Assembly: GCA_963848495.1 (NCBI GenBank)
Contig: CAWKDV010000002.1
Location: forward strand, 124,001-188,000
Direction: 5' to 3'
Origin: JAICJR01 sp963848495
Lineage (GTDB): Bacteria; Actinomycetota; Thermoleophilia; Solirubrobacterales; Thermoleophilaceae
DNA length: 64,000 nucleotides
Shown: piece after piece, positions 33,727 to 42,925 of the stretch
Layout of the letters: every line of letters starts with the position of its first letter
How positions within the stretch are numbered: the first letter of the stretch is position 1
Made by a program: the position numbers and the translations under genes
The notes under the pieces: generated by a model
Told to the model about the DNA's origin: nothing
Seen by the model: the letters and a program-made list of their open reading frames with translations, nothing else
The model's database searches: none

Positions 33727-35076
33727 GTGCACGAAGCCGCGATCACGGAGCCCGTAGGAGCGCCGCCCGCATTTCACCTGCTGGCGAAGCCGACGGGAGC
33801 GGTCTGCAACCTCGACTGCTCCTACTGCTTCTTCCTCTCCAAGGAAATGCTGTATCCCGGGAGCCGCTTCCGGATGGCGGATGAGCTGCTCGAGACCTAC
33901 ATCCGTCAGCTGATCGAGGCGCACGCCGGTGTGCCGGTGGTGGAGATCGCGTGGCAGGGCGGGGAGCCGACGCTGATGGGGCTCGACTTCTTCCGCCGCT
34001 CCGTCGAGCTCGTTGATCGGCACCTCCACCCGGGCCAGCGGGCCGCCTACACGATCCAGACCAACGGCACCAAGCTCGACGAGAGCTGGGCGGAGTTCCT
34101 GAAGCAACACGACTTCCTCGTCGGCATCTCGATCGACGGACCGCGCGAGATCCACGACACGTTTCGCGTGACCCGCGGCGGTCGAGGCAGCTTCGACCAG
34201 GTGATGCGCGGACTCGGTCACCTCCGCGGCGCCGGCGCGGAGTACAACGTGCTCACCACCGTTCACGCGGCCAACGAGCGCCGCGGCGTCGAGGTCTACC
34301 GCTTCCTGCGCGACGACTGCGGCGCCCGGTTCATGCAGTTCATTCCGGTGATCGAGCGCTTGGCCGAAGCGGACGAAAGCGGCGAGCCGCCATGGTCCTC
34401 CTGGCGTGACCGCCCGCTCTACACGCAGACCGGTGAGCTTGTCACGAGCCGCTCCGTGTCCCCCGAGGGCTACGGCCGGTTCCTGATCGACGTGTTCGAG
34501 GAGTGGGTCCGGCGAGACATCGCCGAGGTGTACGTGCAGATGTTCGACACGACGCTGGCCAACTGGGTCGGCGAGCAGCCTGGCATGTGCGTGCACTGCG
34601 AGACGTGCGGCCTGGCGCTCGCACTCGAGCACACCGGCGACGTGTACTCCTGTGACCACTTCGTCGAGCCGCGCTACCTGCTCGGCAACATCTCCGAGCG
34701 GCACCTGATCGAGCTCGTCTCCTCCGAGCAACAGCAGCAGTTCGGGCTCGACAAGCGCGACACGCTGCCGCGCTACTGCCGGGAATGCGACGTCCGCTTC
34801 GCCTGCCACGGCGGCTGCCCCAAGGACCGCTTCCTGAAAACGCCCGACGGCGAGCCCGGCCTCAACTACCTCTGCCCCGGCCTCAAGCTCTTCTTCCACC
34901 ACGTCGCCGGGCCGATGCGGCTGATGAACGTGCTGCTCTCCCAGAACCGAGCCCCCTCGGAGCTGATGCAGGTCTACGCGGCGCGTGACGCCCGCGACGG
35001 CGCCCGCGCCGCTTCACGGGCCGAGGGGCCTCCCGCCGCTTACGGCCTGAGCCCTCGACCGGCGCCGCCGTCCTGA
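33727..35076 (+). CDS. Anaerobic sulfatase-maturating enzyme (radical SAM)
   Basis: This is a 449-residue radical SAM/SPASM protein. The SAM cluster motif C-x3-C-x2-C is at ~27-34 (CNLDCSYC). The core includes EIAWQGGEPTLMGLDFF and FLVGISIDGPREIHDTFRV. The auxiliary cluster Cys residues lie in MCVHCETCGLALALEHTGDV, YSCDHFVEPRYLLGN and YCRECDVRFACHGGCPKDRF. This is the anSME architecture, which oxidises the active-site Cys or Ser of sulfatases to formylglycine without oxygen. The sulfatase gene 466 bp downstream has the matching Cys motif. The start is GTG. Confidence 0.93.
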   Translation: MHEAAITEPVGAPPAFHLLAKPTGAVCNLDCSYCFFLSKEMLYPGSRFRMADELLETYIRQLIEAHAGVPVVEIAWQGGEPTLMGLDFFRRSVELVDRHLHPGQRAAYTIQTNGTKLDESWAEFLKQHDFLVGISIDGPREIHDTFRVTRGGRGSFDQVMRGLGHLRGAGAEYNVLTTVHAANERRGVEVYRFLRDDCGARFMQFIPVIERLAEADESGEPPWSSWRDRPLYTQTGELVTSRSVSPEGYGRFLIDVFEEWVRRDIAEVYVQMFDTTLANWVGEQPGMCVHCETCGLALALEHTGDVYSCDHFVEPRYLLGNISERHLIELVSSEQQQQFGLDKRDTLPRYCRECDVRFACHGGCPKDRFLKTPDGEPGLNYLCPGLKLFFHHVAGPMRLMNVLLSQNRAPSELMQVYAARDARDGARAASRAEGPPAAYGLSPRPAPPS

Positions 35077-35105
35077 CGCTGGCGTACCCTGGCCGCGGGG
35101 TTTCG

Positions 35106-35438
35106 TTGCGCGGCCACAACCAGCACCGGGGGAGCTTCGAGGACGCGCGGAACGCGCGGATCGCGCGCATCGAGGCGGCGCTCTGCCCGTACCCATCGAA
35201 GCGGATGACCCTGCCCGCCGTCGCCCGGAACATCGTCGCTGCGCTGGCTCACGAGGCCTCGGACGAGGCGGGGCCTGACGACCATTTGCTCTGGATAGTT
35301 GAGCGGGCGCTCGGGGGCTGTCGCTGGCGCTCGCTGACGGCCGCCGGCTTAGCACGCCAGACGCTTATGGCGCTCGACTCATGGCAGGCGAGTCTCCATC
35401 GGCTCGACGCCGAGCTCGCCTGGCTGCTCGCGTCCTAG
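35106..35438 (+). CDS. Hypothetical protein between maturase and sulfatase
   Basis: The 110-residue product is helical and soluble by appearance: EDARNARIARIEAALCPY, LPAVARNIVAALAHEASDEA, LARQTLMALDSWQASLHRLD. It begins at a TTG close behind the maturase stop and ends 103 bp before the sulfatase, so it probably belongs to the same transcript. I recognise no family. A start further in is possible. Confidence 0.5.
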   Translation: MRGHNQHRGSFEDARNARIARIEAALCPYPSKRMTLPAVARNIVAALAHEASDEAGPDDHLLWIVERALGGCRWRSLTAAGLARQTLMALDSWQASLHRLDAELAWLLAS

Positions 35439-35541
35439 CCGGGCCGCAGGGGATCACCAGGGTCATCCCCTTCGGGTGATTCGCCGGCGGGCCGCGCCCG
35501 CGAGCATGGGTTGACCCTCTTCCGCGAGAAGGAGCGTCCCG

Positions 35542-37893
35542 ATGCCGCTGAACGAATACCCATCTGGCACCCCCTTCCCGGGTGTGATCGGCCGGACGGC
35601 CGACGAATCGACGCCGGCGTGGCCGGCTCCGGTGCGTGCACCGAAGGGCGCGCCCAACGTGCTGTTCATCGTGCTGGACGACACGGGCTTCGGCCAGCTC
35701 GGCTGCTACGGGAGTGCGATCGCAACTCCCAACCTCGACCGCCTGGCCGAGCGCGGCCTCCTTTACAACAACATGCACACGACGGCGCTGTGCTCACCGA
35801 GCCGCTCGTGCGTGATCACCGGCCGCAACCATCACAGCAACGGCATGGCGTGCGTCACGGAGGGCGCGACCGGTTACCCGGGCTACAACGGGCTGGTTCC
35901 GTTCGAGAACGGCTTCCTCTCGGAGATGCTGCTGGAGCACGGCTACAACACGTACATGATCGGCAAGTGGCATCTCATCCCGAGCAGCCAGGAGACCGCG
36001 GCGGGGCCGTATGACCGCTGGCCGCTCGGCCGCGGCTTCGAGCGCTACTACGGGTTCCTGGGCGGCGACACGAGCCAGTGGGATCCGGACCTCGTCTACG
36101 ACAACCACCAGGTTGAGCCGCCGGCTACACCCGAGGAGGGCTACCACCTGACCGAGGATCTGGTCGACAGGGCGATCCAGTTCATCTCCGACGCCAAGCA
36201 GGTCGACCCGGACAAGCCGTTCTACCTGCACTTCTGTCCCGGTGCGACGCACGCGCCTCATCACGTGCCGAAGGAGTGGGCCGACCGCTACAAGGGCGTC
36301 TTCGACGACGGCTGGGACGCCTACCGGGAGAAGGTGTTCGCGCGCCAGAAGGAGCTCGGCATCGTCCCGCAAGAGGCGGAGCTGTCGCGCCATGACCCCG
36401 ACGTGCCCGAGTGGGAGTCGCTCAGCGACGACCAGCACCGCCTCTACGCGCGCATGATGGAGGTCTTCGCCGGCTTCCTGACCCACACCGACCACCACAT
36501 CGGTCGGCTGCTCGACCACCTGGAGAGCACCGGCGAGCTCGACAACACCCTGATCATGGCGATCTCGGACAACGGCGCCAGCGCCGAGGGCGGCCCAACC
36601 GGCACGACGAACGAGGCACAGTTCTTCAACAACGCCCCAGAGCCGTTCGAGGACAGCCTCGCGGCGATCAACGAGATCGGCGGCCCGAAGCACTTCAACC
36701 ACTACCCGTGGGGCTGGACGTTCGCCGGCAACACGCCGTTTCGGCGCTGGAAGCGCGAGACCTATCGCGGCGGAACGTCGGACCCGTTCATCGTCAGCTG
36801 GCCGAAGGGAATCAAGACGAGCGGCGAGGTGCGCGAGCAGTACGCGCACGCCATCGACATGGTCCCGACGGTGCTCGACGTGCTCGGCATCGAGCCGCCC
36901 GCGACGATCAGAGGCGTGCCGCAGTCGCCGCTCCACGGTGTGAGCCTCGCGCGCACCTTTGACGACGCTGCGGCGCCCAGCGGCCGCACCACGCAGTACT
37001 TCGAGATGATGGGCCACCGGTCGATCTACCACGACGGCTGGCGGGCGGTCTGCCCCTGGCCGGGACCGTCGTTCGCCGAGGCCGGCATGGGGTTCGGCGA
37101 GCCGATCTCCGCGGACAAGCTCGCCGAGCTCGACGCCACCGGCTGGGAGCTCTACCACGTGGCCGAGGACCCCGCCGAGAACCACAACCTCGCCGCCGAG
37201 CACCGCGACCGGCTGATCGCGCTGATCGCGACCTGGTACGTGGAGGCCGGCAAGTACGACGTGATGCCGGTGGACGGCAGCGGACTGGCGCGCTTCGCGG
37301 CCGAGAAGCCGATGATCGCCGCGCCGCGCGACCGCTTCGTGTACTACCCGAACACGCAGTCGGTGCCGTTCTTCGCCGGCGCGCGGGTGCTCAACCGCCC
37401 GCACAGCATCACGGCCGACGTGGAGATCCCCGCGGAGGGGGCCGAGGGCGTCCTGCTCGCGCAGGGAACCGCCGCAGGCGGATTCACGCTCTACGTCAAG
37501 GACGGCCGGCTGCACTACGCGCACAACTGGGTTGGACGCGAGCTGTTCCACCTCGCCTCGGATGCGGAGTTGACCCCCGGCAGGCACCTGCTGCGCTACG
37601 AGTTCGAGCCGCACGGCCAGCCGGACCTTGCGAAGGGCCACGGCATGCCGGGCCGCTTCCAGCTCTACATCGACGACGAGCTCGTCGGCGACATGGAGGT
37701 CGCGTACACGACGCCGTTCGCCTTCAACCCCGGCGCACTGACCTGCGGCGCCGACCCCGGGTCGCCCGTCACGGTGGACTACGAGGCCCCGTTCCGCTTC
37801 ACCGGGACCATCCACACGGTGACCGTCGACCTCAGCGGCGAGCTGATCAGCGACCCAGAGGCGGAGCTGAAGCTGCACATGGCGCGCCAGTAG
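35542..37893 (+). CDS. Cys-type arylsulfatase
   Basis: The protein has 783 residues. The metal site VLFIVLDDTGFGQLGCYG is near the N-terminus. The sulfatase signature CSPSRSCVITGRNHHSNGM has the formylglycine Cys at ~84, followed by MIGKWHL and the second metal motif MAISDNGASAEGG. The C-terminal ~180 residues are a beta-sandwich extension. No signal peptide is visible, so it is cytosolic or exported by an unrecognised route. It hydrolyses sulfate esters once the Cys is converted, and the upstream radical-SAM maturase is the obvious partner. A good GAGAAGGAG site precedes the ATG. Confidence 0.93.
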   Translation: MPLNEYPSGTPFPGVIGRTADESTPAWPAPVRAPKGAPNVLFIVLDDTGFGQLGCYGSAIATPNLDRLAERGLLYNNMHTTALCSPSRSCVITGRNHHSNGMACVTEGATGYPGYNGLVPFENGFLSEMLLEHGYNTYMIGKWHLIPSSQETAAGPYDRWPLGRGFERYYGFLGGDTSQWDPDLVYDNHQVEPPATPEEGYHLTEDLVDRAIQFISDAKQVDPDKPFYLHFCPGATHAPHHVPKEWADRYKGVFDDGWDAYREKVFARQKELGIVPQEAELSRHDPDVPEWESLSDDQHRLYARMMEVFAGFLTHTDHHIGRLLDHLESTGELDNTLIMAISDNGASAEGGPTGTTNEAQFFNNAPEPFEDSLAAINEIGGPKHFNHYPWGWTFAGNTPFRRWKRETYRGGTSDPFIVSWPKGIKTSGEVREQYAHAIDMVPTVLDVLGIEPPATIRGVPQSPLHGVSLARTFDDAAAPSGRTTQYFEMMGHRSIYHDGWRAVCPWPGPSFAEAGMGFGEPISADKLAELDATGWELYHVAEDPAENHNLAAEHRDRLIALIATWYVEAGKYDVMPVDGSGLARFAAEKPMIAAPRDRFVYYPNTQSVPFFAGARVLNRPHSITADVEIPAEGAEGVLLAQGTAAGGFTLYVKDGRLHYAHNWVGRELFHLASDAELTPGRHLLRYEFEPHGQPDLAKGHGMPGRFQLYIDDELVGDMEVAYTTPFAFNPGALTCGADPGSPVTVDYEAPFRFTGTIHTVTVDLSGELISDPEAELKLHMARQ

Positions 37894-37998
37894 CCCGGAA
37901 CGGGAGGACCGCGGGCCCGGGATCTTCCGGTAGACAGCCCGCCGGCGCGCGTCGGGCATCGGTGGTGCGCGCGCCGGAGACCCGTGTGAGGTCGTGAG

Positions 37999-38568
37999 AT
38001 GGAGTGGGCCCTCGCTCTCGTTGCGCTCGCGCTGCTCGGCGTGGCCGCCGTCTCACGGCGGCTTTCGGGGACGCCGATCACGCCGGGGATGCTGTTCGTT
38101 GCCTTCGGTCTGCTGGTCGGACCCAAGGTGCTCGACGGAATCGACCTCCGGAGCGCCGGGTCGACCGTGCGCACATTTGCGGAAGCCACGCTCGCGCTGG
38201 TGCTGTTCTGCGACGCCTCGCGAATCGATCTCGGTCAGCTACGCCGCACGGTCGGCGTACCGCTGCGGCTGCTCGGGATCGGGCTGCCGCTGACCATCCT
38301 GCTGGGCGCGGTGGTGGCCGCGCCGGTACTCGGCGAGCTGAGCGTCGAAGAGGCCGTCATCCTCGGCGTCGTGCTGGCGCCCACGGACGCCGCGCTCGGG
38401 CAGGCCGTCGTCACCGAGCCGCGCGTGCCGCAGCGGATCCGCCAAGGGCTCAACGTCGAGAGCGGCCTCAACGACGGGATCTGCGTGCCCACGCCGTACG
38501 GTGGCAGCTGCACCGTCGCGAGGAAGGCGCGGCGGCTCCTTCCCAACCGTTGCATCGACGTCAGCTGA
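37999..38568 (+). pseudogene. CPA1-type Na+/H+ antiporter, 3'-truncated
   Basis: The first ~165 residues are a normal antiporter N-terminus: helices LALVALALLGVAAVSRRL, LFVAFGLLVGP, ATLALVLFCDASRIDL, LLGIGLPLTILLGAVVAAPV, then VLAPTDAALGQAVV and NVESGLNDGICVP. The NVESGLNDG motif is in the middle of the transport core. The sequence then changes abruptly near 38490 to an unrelated tail (TPYGGSCTVARKARRLL) ending at 38568. More than half of the transporter is missing, so it cannot be functional. Confidence 0.8.
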
Positions 38569-39244
38569 TCAGCCCGATTACGCCTTTGATGATCAGTAGC
38601 GCCCCGACCGCGGCGAACCCCCGAACGGCGAACACGTGCGCGTGTCGGCTCACCCAGGCTTTGGCTCGCTCGATTGCACGCGGGGTCCAATCCGGAGCGA
38701 TCACGAAGCAGGCGAGCGGAACCTCGAGCAGCCAGAGCATGACCAAGTTGAAGCCGATCACGATCAATACCGTGACCGTCGTCGAGTAATTCAGCTTGTG
38801 GATCTCATCGAGGCCGGCTAGGTATGAAGCGCCCGGCAGGGTGAGCAGCGCCCCGATCACGAACGTGGTCCGCGCGGATCCCTTGCTCAGCTCCCGCTGC
38901 CACCGCGGCGGCCCCTTGTCCGGCTTTCCCGCTTTGCGTGCTTGCCTGCGCTCCCTGAGGCGTTCATGACGCCCGGTGTACAGCACGAACGCGGCGGCCA
39001 GCGCAATCGCTCCCAACCCGATGTCGACCGCCGGGCTCAAGGTGTTCTGGGTCGTGTTGGTCGCGCTCGAGTTCGATAGTGAGAAGACGATCACAAGTCC
39101 GAGCGTGATGCTGGTCACGTACGCACCGACGAGGTAGCCCACCATCAGCTTCGCCGGATGGTCGAGCAGGAGCATCACCGTGGTTGCGGCGACCAGCGTC
39201 GGGTTCAACGAGGCGGTTAGCGATAGAAGGACTACTTGGCCCAT
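38561..39244 (-). CDS. GAP-family (Sap/sulfolipid-addressing-like) membrane protein
   Basis: The product is about 227 residues with six hydrophobic helices: VVLLSLTASLNPTLVAATTV, LMVGYLVGAYVTSITLGLVI, IGLGAIALAAAFVLYTG, FVIGALLTLPGASYLAGLDE, VTVLIVIGFNLVMLWLLEVP and VRGFAAVGALLIIKGVIGLI. A charged loop separates helices three and four. This is the GAP/Sap family layout, linked in mycobacteria to lipid export. The ATG at 39244 is chosen because the protein-like part begins there. Its 3' end overlaps the antiporter remnant by 8 bp. Confidence 0.8.
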   Translation of the reverse strand: MGQVVLLSLTASLNPTLVAATTVMLLLDHPAKLMVGYLVGAYVTSITLGLVIVFSLSNSSATNTTQNTLSPAVDIGLGAIALAAAFVLYTGRHERLRERRQARKAGKPDKGPPRWQRELSKGSARTTFVIGALLTLPGASYLAGLDEIHKLNYSTTVTVLIVIGFNLVMLWLLEVPLACFVIAPDWTPRAIERAKAWVSRHAHVFAVRGFAAVGALLIIKGVIGLIS

Positions 39245-39282
39245 TTGCCGTCGATGCTCGCAGAGTTGGTTGAGCTGCCCAC

Positions 39283-39400
39283 CGTGTCGGTGCTCGCCGA
39301 GCCGGTCGTGCATGATCACCGGGCGCAACCATCACAGCAACGGGATGGCATGCATCACGGAGATGGCGACGGGCTTTCCCGGCTACCACACGTCGGCGTG
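39283..39400 (+). pseudogene. Internal fragment of a second sulfatase gene
   Basis: The plus frame reads CSPSRSCMITGRNHHSNGMA followed by ITEMATGFPGYH. This corresponds to the active-site segment of the intact sulfatase at ~35790-35890 but differs at several codons. Nothing of the rest of the gene is present on either side, so it is an isolated piece of about 115 bp. Confidence 0.7.
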
Positions 39401-39624
39401 CACCCGCCCGCCGCAGACTGTCTGCGATGCCCGTCGTGCGGGCAGAGCAGGACGCCGCACCGCGGCAAGGTCGCGTCCTGGTCCTCGCCAAGAGCAGGAG
39501 CCGCGACGAGACTGCCCAATTTGAGGAGAAGCAGCAGCCTCCGAGCAGGATTGCGCAGTGCCGCCCGCGCGTGAACTCGGCACTCTCTCTTCCGACGACA
39601 CCCAGCACTCGACGTCATCTCAAC
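39401..39624. other. No gene recognised
   Basis: This spacer lies between the sulfatase fragment and the methyltransferase-like gene. I see no defensible open frame or hairpin. Confidence 0.35.
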
Positions 39625-40566
39625 TCAAGCCGCCACAGCGCGCCGCCTGAACACGTACACGGCCGCATCCAGCTCCGGCGGCAGCACCAGGCGGCTCAGG
39701 TCGCGCTCTTCGCCGAGCTCGAACGCGGTCTGGCTCTCGTAGGCGTCCCAGCCGCCGGTGGCGAAGCGATGCCGAGATCCGATCACCACGTAGAGCTGCA
39801 CGCTGGGCGTGTCGAACACCGCGCGCTCGAAGCCGTTGCCGGCGGGTGGCCAGGAGCAGATCACGACCGAGGGCTTGCGCTTGCGCAGCGCCTGGGCTGC
39901 GTCCTGGCGGACCACCTCTTCGGGAAACTCGATCTGGCCCCAGCTCTGGTCGTCGGTGGCCGTGATCTCCACCCCGGCGGCGGAGAGGAAGCGCGACAGG
40001 GTGCCGTCGCCGGCGGCGATCTCGAGCGCCGGGCGGTCGCCGATCAGCTCTGCCAGGCGGGCGATCAGCGGCTTCGAGTAGAAGCAGTAGATGCCCTTCT
40101 TGGAGACCAGCGGGAGCAGCAGGCGCCGCTGCCAGAGGAGCGGCCACACGAGGCGGAAGGCGCGCATCGACACCGGCTTGCGGCGCAGGCCGTGCTCGAA
40201 CAGGAGCCGCTGGGCGATCAGGCCGTTGACGAGGTTGAAGCGCACCCGGCCCTCCTGCACGCCGGTGGCGGCTGAGACCGAGAGCTGCCTGATCGCGGCC
40301 GCGGCCATCTGCCGGCGCACCTCCTGGGCGAGCTCGGCGTCGAGCCCGCGCGTCTGCCTCGCGCCCGCCACCGACGGGGCCGCCGCCAGGCGCTGCACGT
40401 AGCCCGTCAGGTCGTCGAGCTTGCCGCCGCGGACCACCTCGCCGAGCTCGCGCTGGACGACGGTCCACTCGGCGGGGAAGGCCTCCTGCAGCTCGCCGAG
40501 CGGCGGCCGCTGCTCGAGCCAGCGGCGCACCTCGTCGGGCCGCCGGCTGCTCCGTTGCTCGGGCAC
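39625..40566 (-). CDS. SAM-dependent methyltransferase-like protein
   Basis: This is a 313-residue protein. The N-terminal ~150 residues are helical and specific. The C-terminal half has a Rossmann methyltransferase pattern: LIGDRPALEIAAGDGTLSRF (motif I), GVEITATDDQSWG (acidic end of strand 2) and VVICSWPPAGNGFERAVF (motif IV position). The motif IV SWPP is unusual. The start is GTG. It follows the GH3 gene on the same strand after 48 nt and may share its transcript. The substrate is unknown. Confidence 0.75.
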   Translation of the reverse strand: MPEQRSSRRPDEVRRWLEQRPPLGELQEAFPAEWTVVQRELGEVVRGGKLDDLTGYVQRLAAAPSVAGARQTRGLDAELAQEVRRQMAAAAIRQLSVSAATGVQEGRVRFNLVNGLIAQRLLFEHGLRRKPVSMRAFRLVWPLLWQRRLLLPLVSKKGIYCFYSKPLIARLAELIGDRPALEIAAGDGTLSRFLSAAGVEITATDDQSWGQIEFPEEVVRQDAAQALRKRKPSVVICSWPPAGNGFERAVFDTPSVQLYVVIGSRHRFATGGWDAYESQTAFELGEERDLSRLVLPPELDAAVYVFRRRAVAA

Positions 40567-40614
40567 CCCGCCACGGTAGCGAGTGCCCTCGGTCGGGCTG
40601 AGACGCTCCGGGCC

Positions 40615-42801
40615 CTAGGGGCCGAGCCAGGCAGCGCCCACGCCGACCGAGCCCTGAAGCGGCAGGTCGCGCGAGGAGCCGCCGACGAGCACGCGGTAGC
40701 TGCCCGGGCTGACGGACCAGCCGTGTCGCGTGTCGTCCCAGTGGGCGAACGAGCGTTTGTCGAGCGGCAGCGTCACGCGCGCGGACCGCCCCGGCTCGAG
40801 CCACACCTTGCGGTAGCCCTTCAACTGCTTCGGCGGCTCGGCGCTCGACGCCGGGTCGCCGACGTAGAGCTGGGCCACCTCGGCCCCGGCGCGCCTGCCC
40901 GTGTTCGTGAGCGTGAAGCTCACCGAGCCCGGCGAGGCGCTCAGGCCCGAGTAGCGGAAGCTGGTGTAGGAGAGGCCGTAGCCGAATGGGAACAGCGGCG
41001 CGATGTTCTGCGCGTCGTACCAGCGGTAGCCCACGTCGAGGCCCTCGCTGTAGGAGACGTGGGGCACGCCGCTCGAGTCGTTCACGCCGGGGTACTGCTG
41101 CGGCGTGCGCGTGGGGATGTCGCCCTGCGACTTCGGGAAGGTCTCGGGCAGCTTGCCCGACGGGTTCGCCTGGCCGAACAGGAGCGCGGCGATCGCGTTG
41201 CCGTCCTCCTGGCCCGGATACCAGGCCTCGAGGATGCCCTTCACCTGCCCGGCCCACGGCATCACCACCGGGCCGCCGGTGTCGAGCACGACGATCGTGT
41301 TCGGGTTGGCCTGCGCGACGTCGGAGATCAGCTTGGCCTGGTCGATCGAGGTCTGCTGGCAGGCGATCAGGATGCAGGCGCCGAAGTCGAGGCCGAGGTC
41401 CGACCGGTCCGTGCCCTCGGCCTCGGCGTCGCTGGCGAACACGATCGCCACGTCGGAGGCCTTGGCGGCGGCGACCGCGTCGGGACTGACGGTCCCGTCG
41501 GCGTAGGTCACGAGGTCGCCCTTGGCAGCGCCCGCCTGCAGGATGCCCTGGTAGGGCGTGACCACGTCGGGCTTGAAGCCCGCCTCCGGAATGTGCGAGC
41601 TGCCGCCACCGCCGTAGGCGAGGTAGGCGCCGGGGCCGCCCGCGGGCCCGATCACCGCAATCCGCTTTCCGCCAAGGTCCAGCGGCAGCACGCCGCCGTC
41701 GTTCTTCAGCAGCACGGTGCCGTCCTCGGACACCCTGCGCGCCAGCGCCACGTCAACGGGCGTCGAGACGTCGGCGGCGAACGCCTGCGGCTCGGCCGCG
41801 GCCGGGTGCTCGAAGATCCCCACGCGGAACATCGAGCGCGCGATGCGCGTGACCATGTCGTCGAGGCGCGCCACCGGAACCTGGCCCGACTGCACCGCCG
41901 CCTTGAGCGGATCGCCGAAGTAGGTGCCGCTCGGCATCTCCATGTCCATCCCCGCGAGCGCCGAGCCCTTGGTCGAATGGGTGGCCAGCCAGTCGGACAT
42001 CACGAAGCCGTCGAAGCCGAACTCCTTCTTGAGGATGCCGGTCAGGAGCGTCGGGTTCTCACACGCGTAAATGCTGTTGACGCGGTTGTAGGAGCACATC
42101 ACGGCGCCCACGTGGCCCTGCTTCACCGCCGCCTCGAACGCGGGCTCGTAGATCTCGTGAAGGGTTCGCTCGGAGACGTCCGAGGAGGCGCTCATGCGGT
42201 TCGTCTCCTGGTTGTTCGCGGCGTAGTGCTTCACGGTGGCGATCACGGGGTTCTGCTGGATCCCCTGGATCTCGGCCACCGCGGTCTGCCCCGACAGGTA
42301 GGGGTCCTCGCCGAAGTACTCGAAGCCGCGCCCGTTCATGGGTACTCGCGCGATGTTCACCCCCGGCGCGAGCTGGACGTTCACGCCCTTCTGCCAGGCC
42401 TCCCAGCCGAGCGTGCGGCCGAACTGGGTCTGGAGCGACGGATCCCAGCTCGCGGCCTGGGCGATGGCGGCCGGGAACGCGGTGGTGCCGACCTCGAAGT
42501 CGCCGACGCCGGCGCCCGCGTCGTTCAGGCCGAGGTCCGGGATGCAGAGGCGGCTGTTCGCCGGCACGTGGCCGGCCATCCCGTAGTGCTCCCAGATCTG
42601 GTCGCCGTGGACCATGGCGATCTTGTCGTCGAGCGTCATCGCGGCGACCAGCTCGCCGGCGCGCTCGTTCACCGGCTTGCTCGCGTCGAGCTACGGGCAC
42701 TGCGTGGCCGCGCGCGCCGTATCCGGCCGCACGCCGAGAGTCATCACTGCGAAGAGCGCGGCCAGCAAGGCAGCCGTCGCGATCGAGGCACCCCTGCCCA
42801 C
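40615..42801 (-). pseudogene. GH3 beta-glucosidase with an amber codon after the signal peptide
   Basis: From 42672 an intact glycoside hydrolase family 3 enzyme runs ~685 residues: MTLDDKIAMVHGDQIWEHYG, VNVQLAPGVNIARVPMNGRG, KHYAANNQET, the nucleophile motif GFVMSDWL, a second domain from VALARRVSEDGTVLLKNDGG and a C-terminal Fn3-like domain. Upstream, in the same frame from a GTG at 42801, is a typical signal peptide (IATAALLAALFAVMTLGVRP) leading to AATQCP, then TAG at 42693-42691, then LDASKPVNERAGEL. Relatives have Tyr or Trp at the stop position. Without readthrough the enzyme would stay cytoplasmic or not be made. Confidence 0.8.
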
Positions 42802-42925
42802 GGCGCGGCAGGTTGGTGGATCCGCGACGGCTTGTCAAATGACAACCGTGCTGAGGGCCGATAACACGCCTTAACGCAGTTTCACCCCACGGTCACGCCT
42901 CGGTAACGGCCTGGCGGAGCGCGCC

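Noticed and set aside
33727..37893. Toxin-antitoxin or defence island around the sulfatase locus
   Set aside because: All three genes fit sulfatase maturation, and no nuclease, helicase or antitoxin-like gene is nearby.
35794..37959. 721-aa minus-strand frame
   Set aside because: Shadow of the sulfatase gene in high-GC DNA; no family signature.
40555..42864. 769-aa plus-strand frame
   Set aside because: Shadow of the GH3 gene; composition is His/Arg/Val-rich and meaningless.
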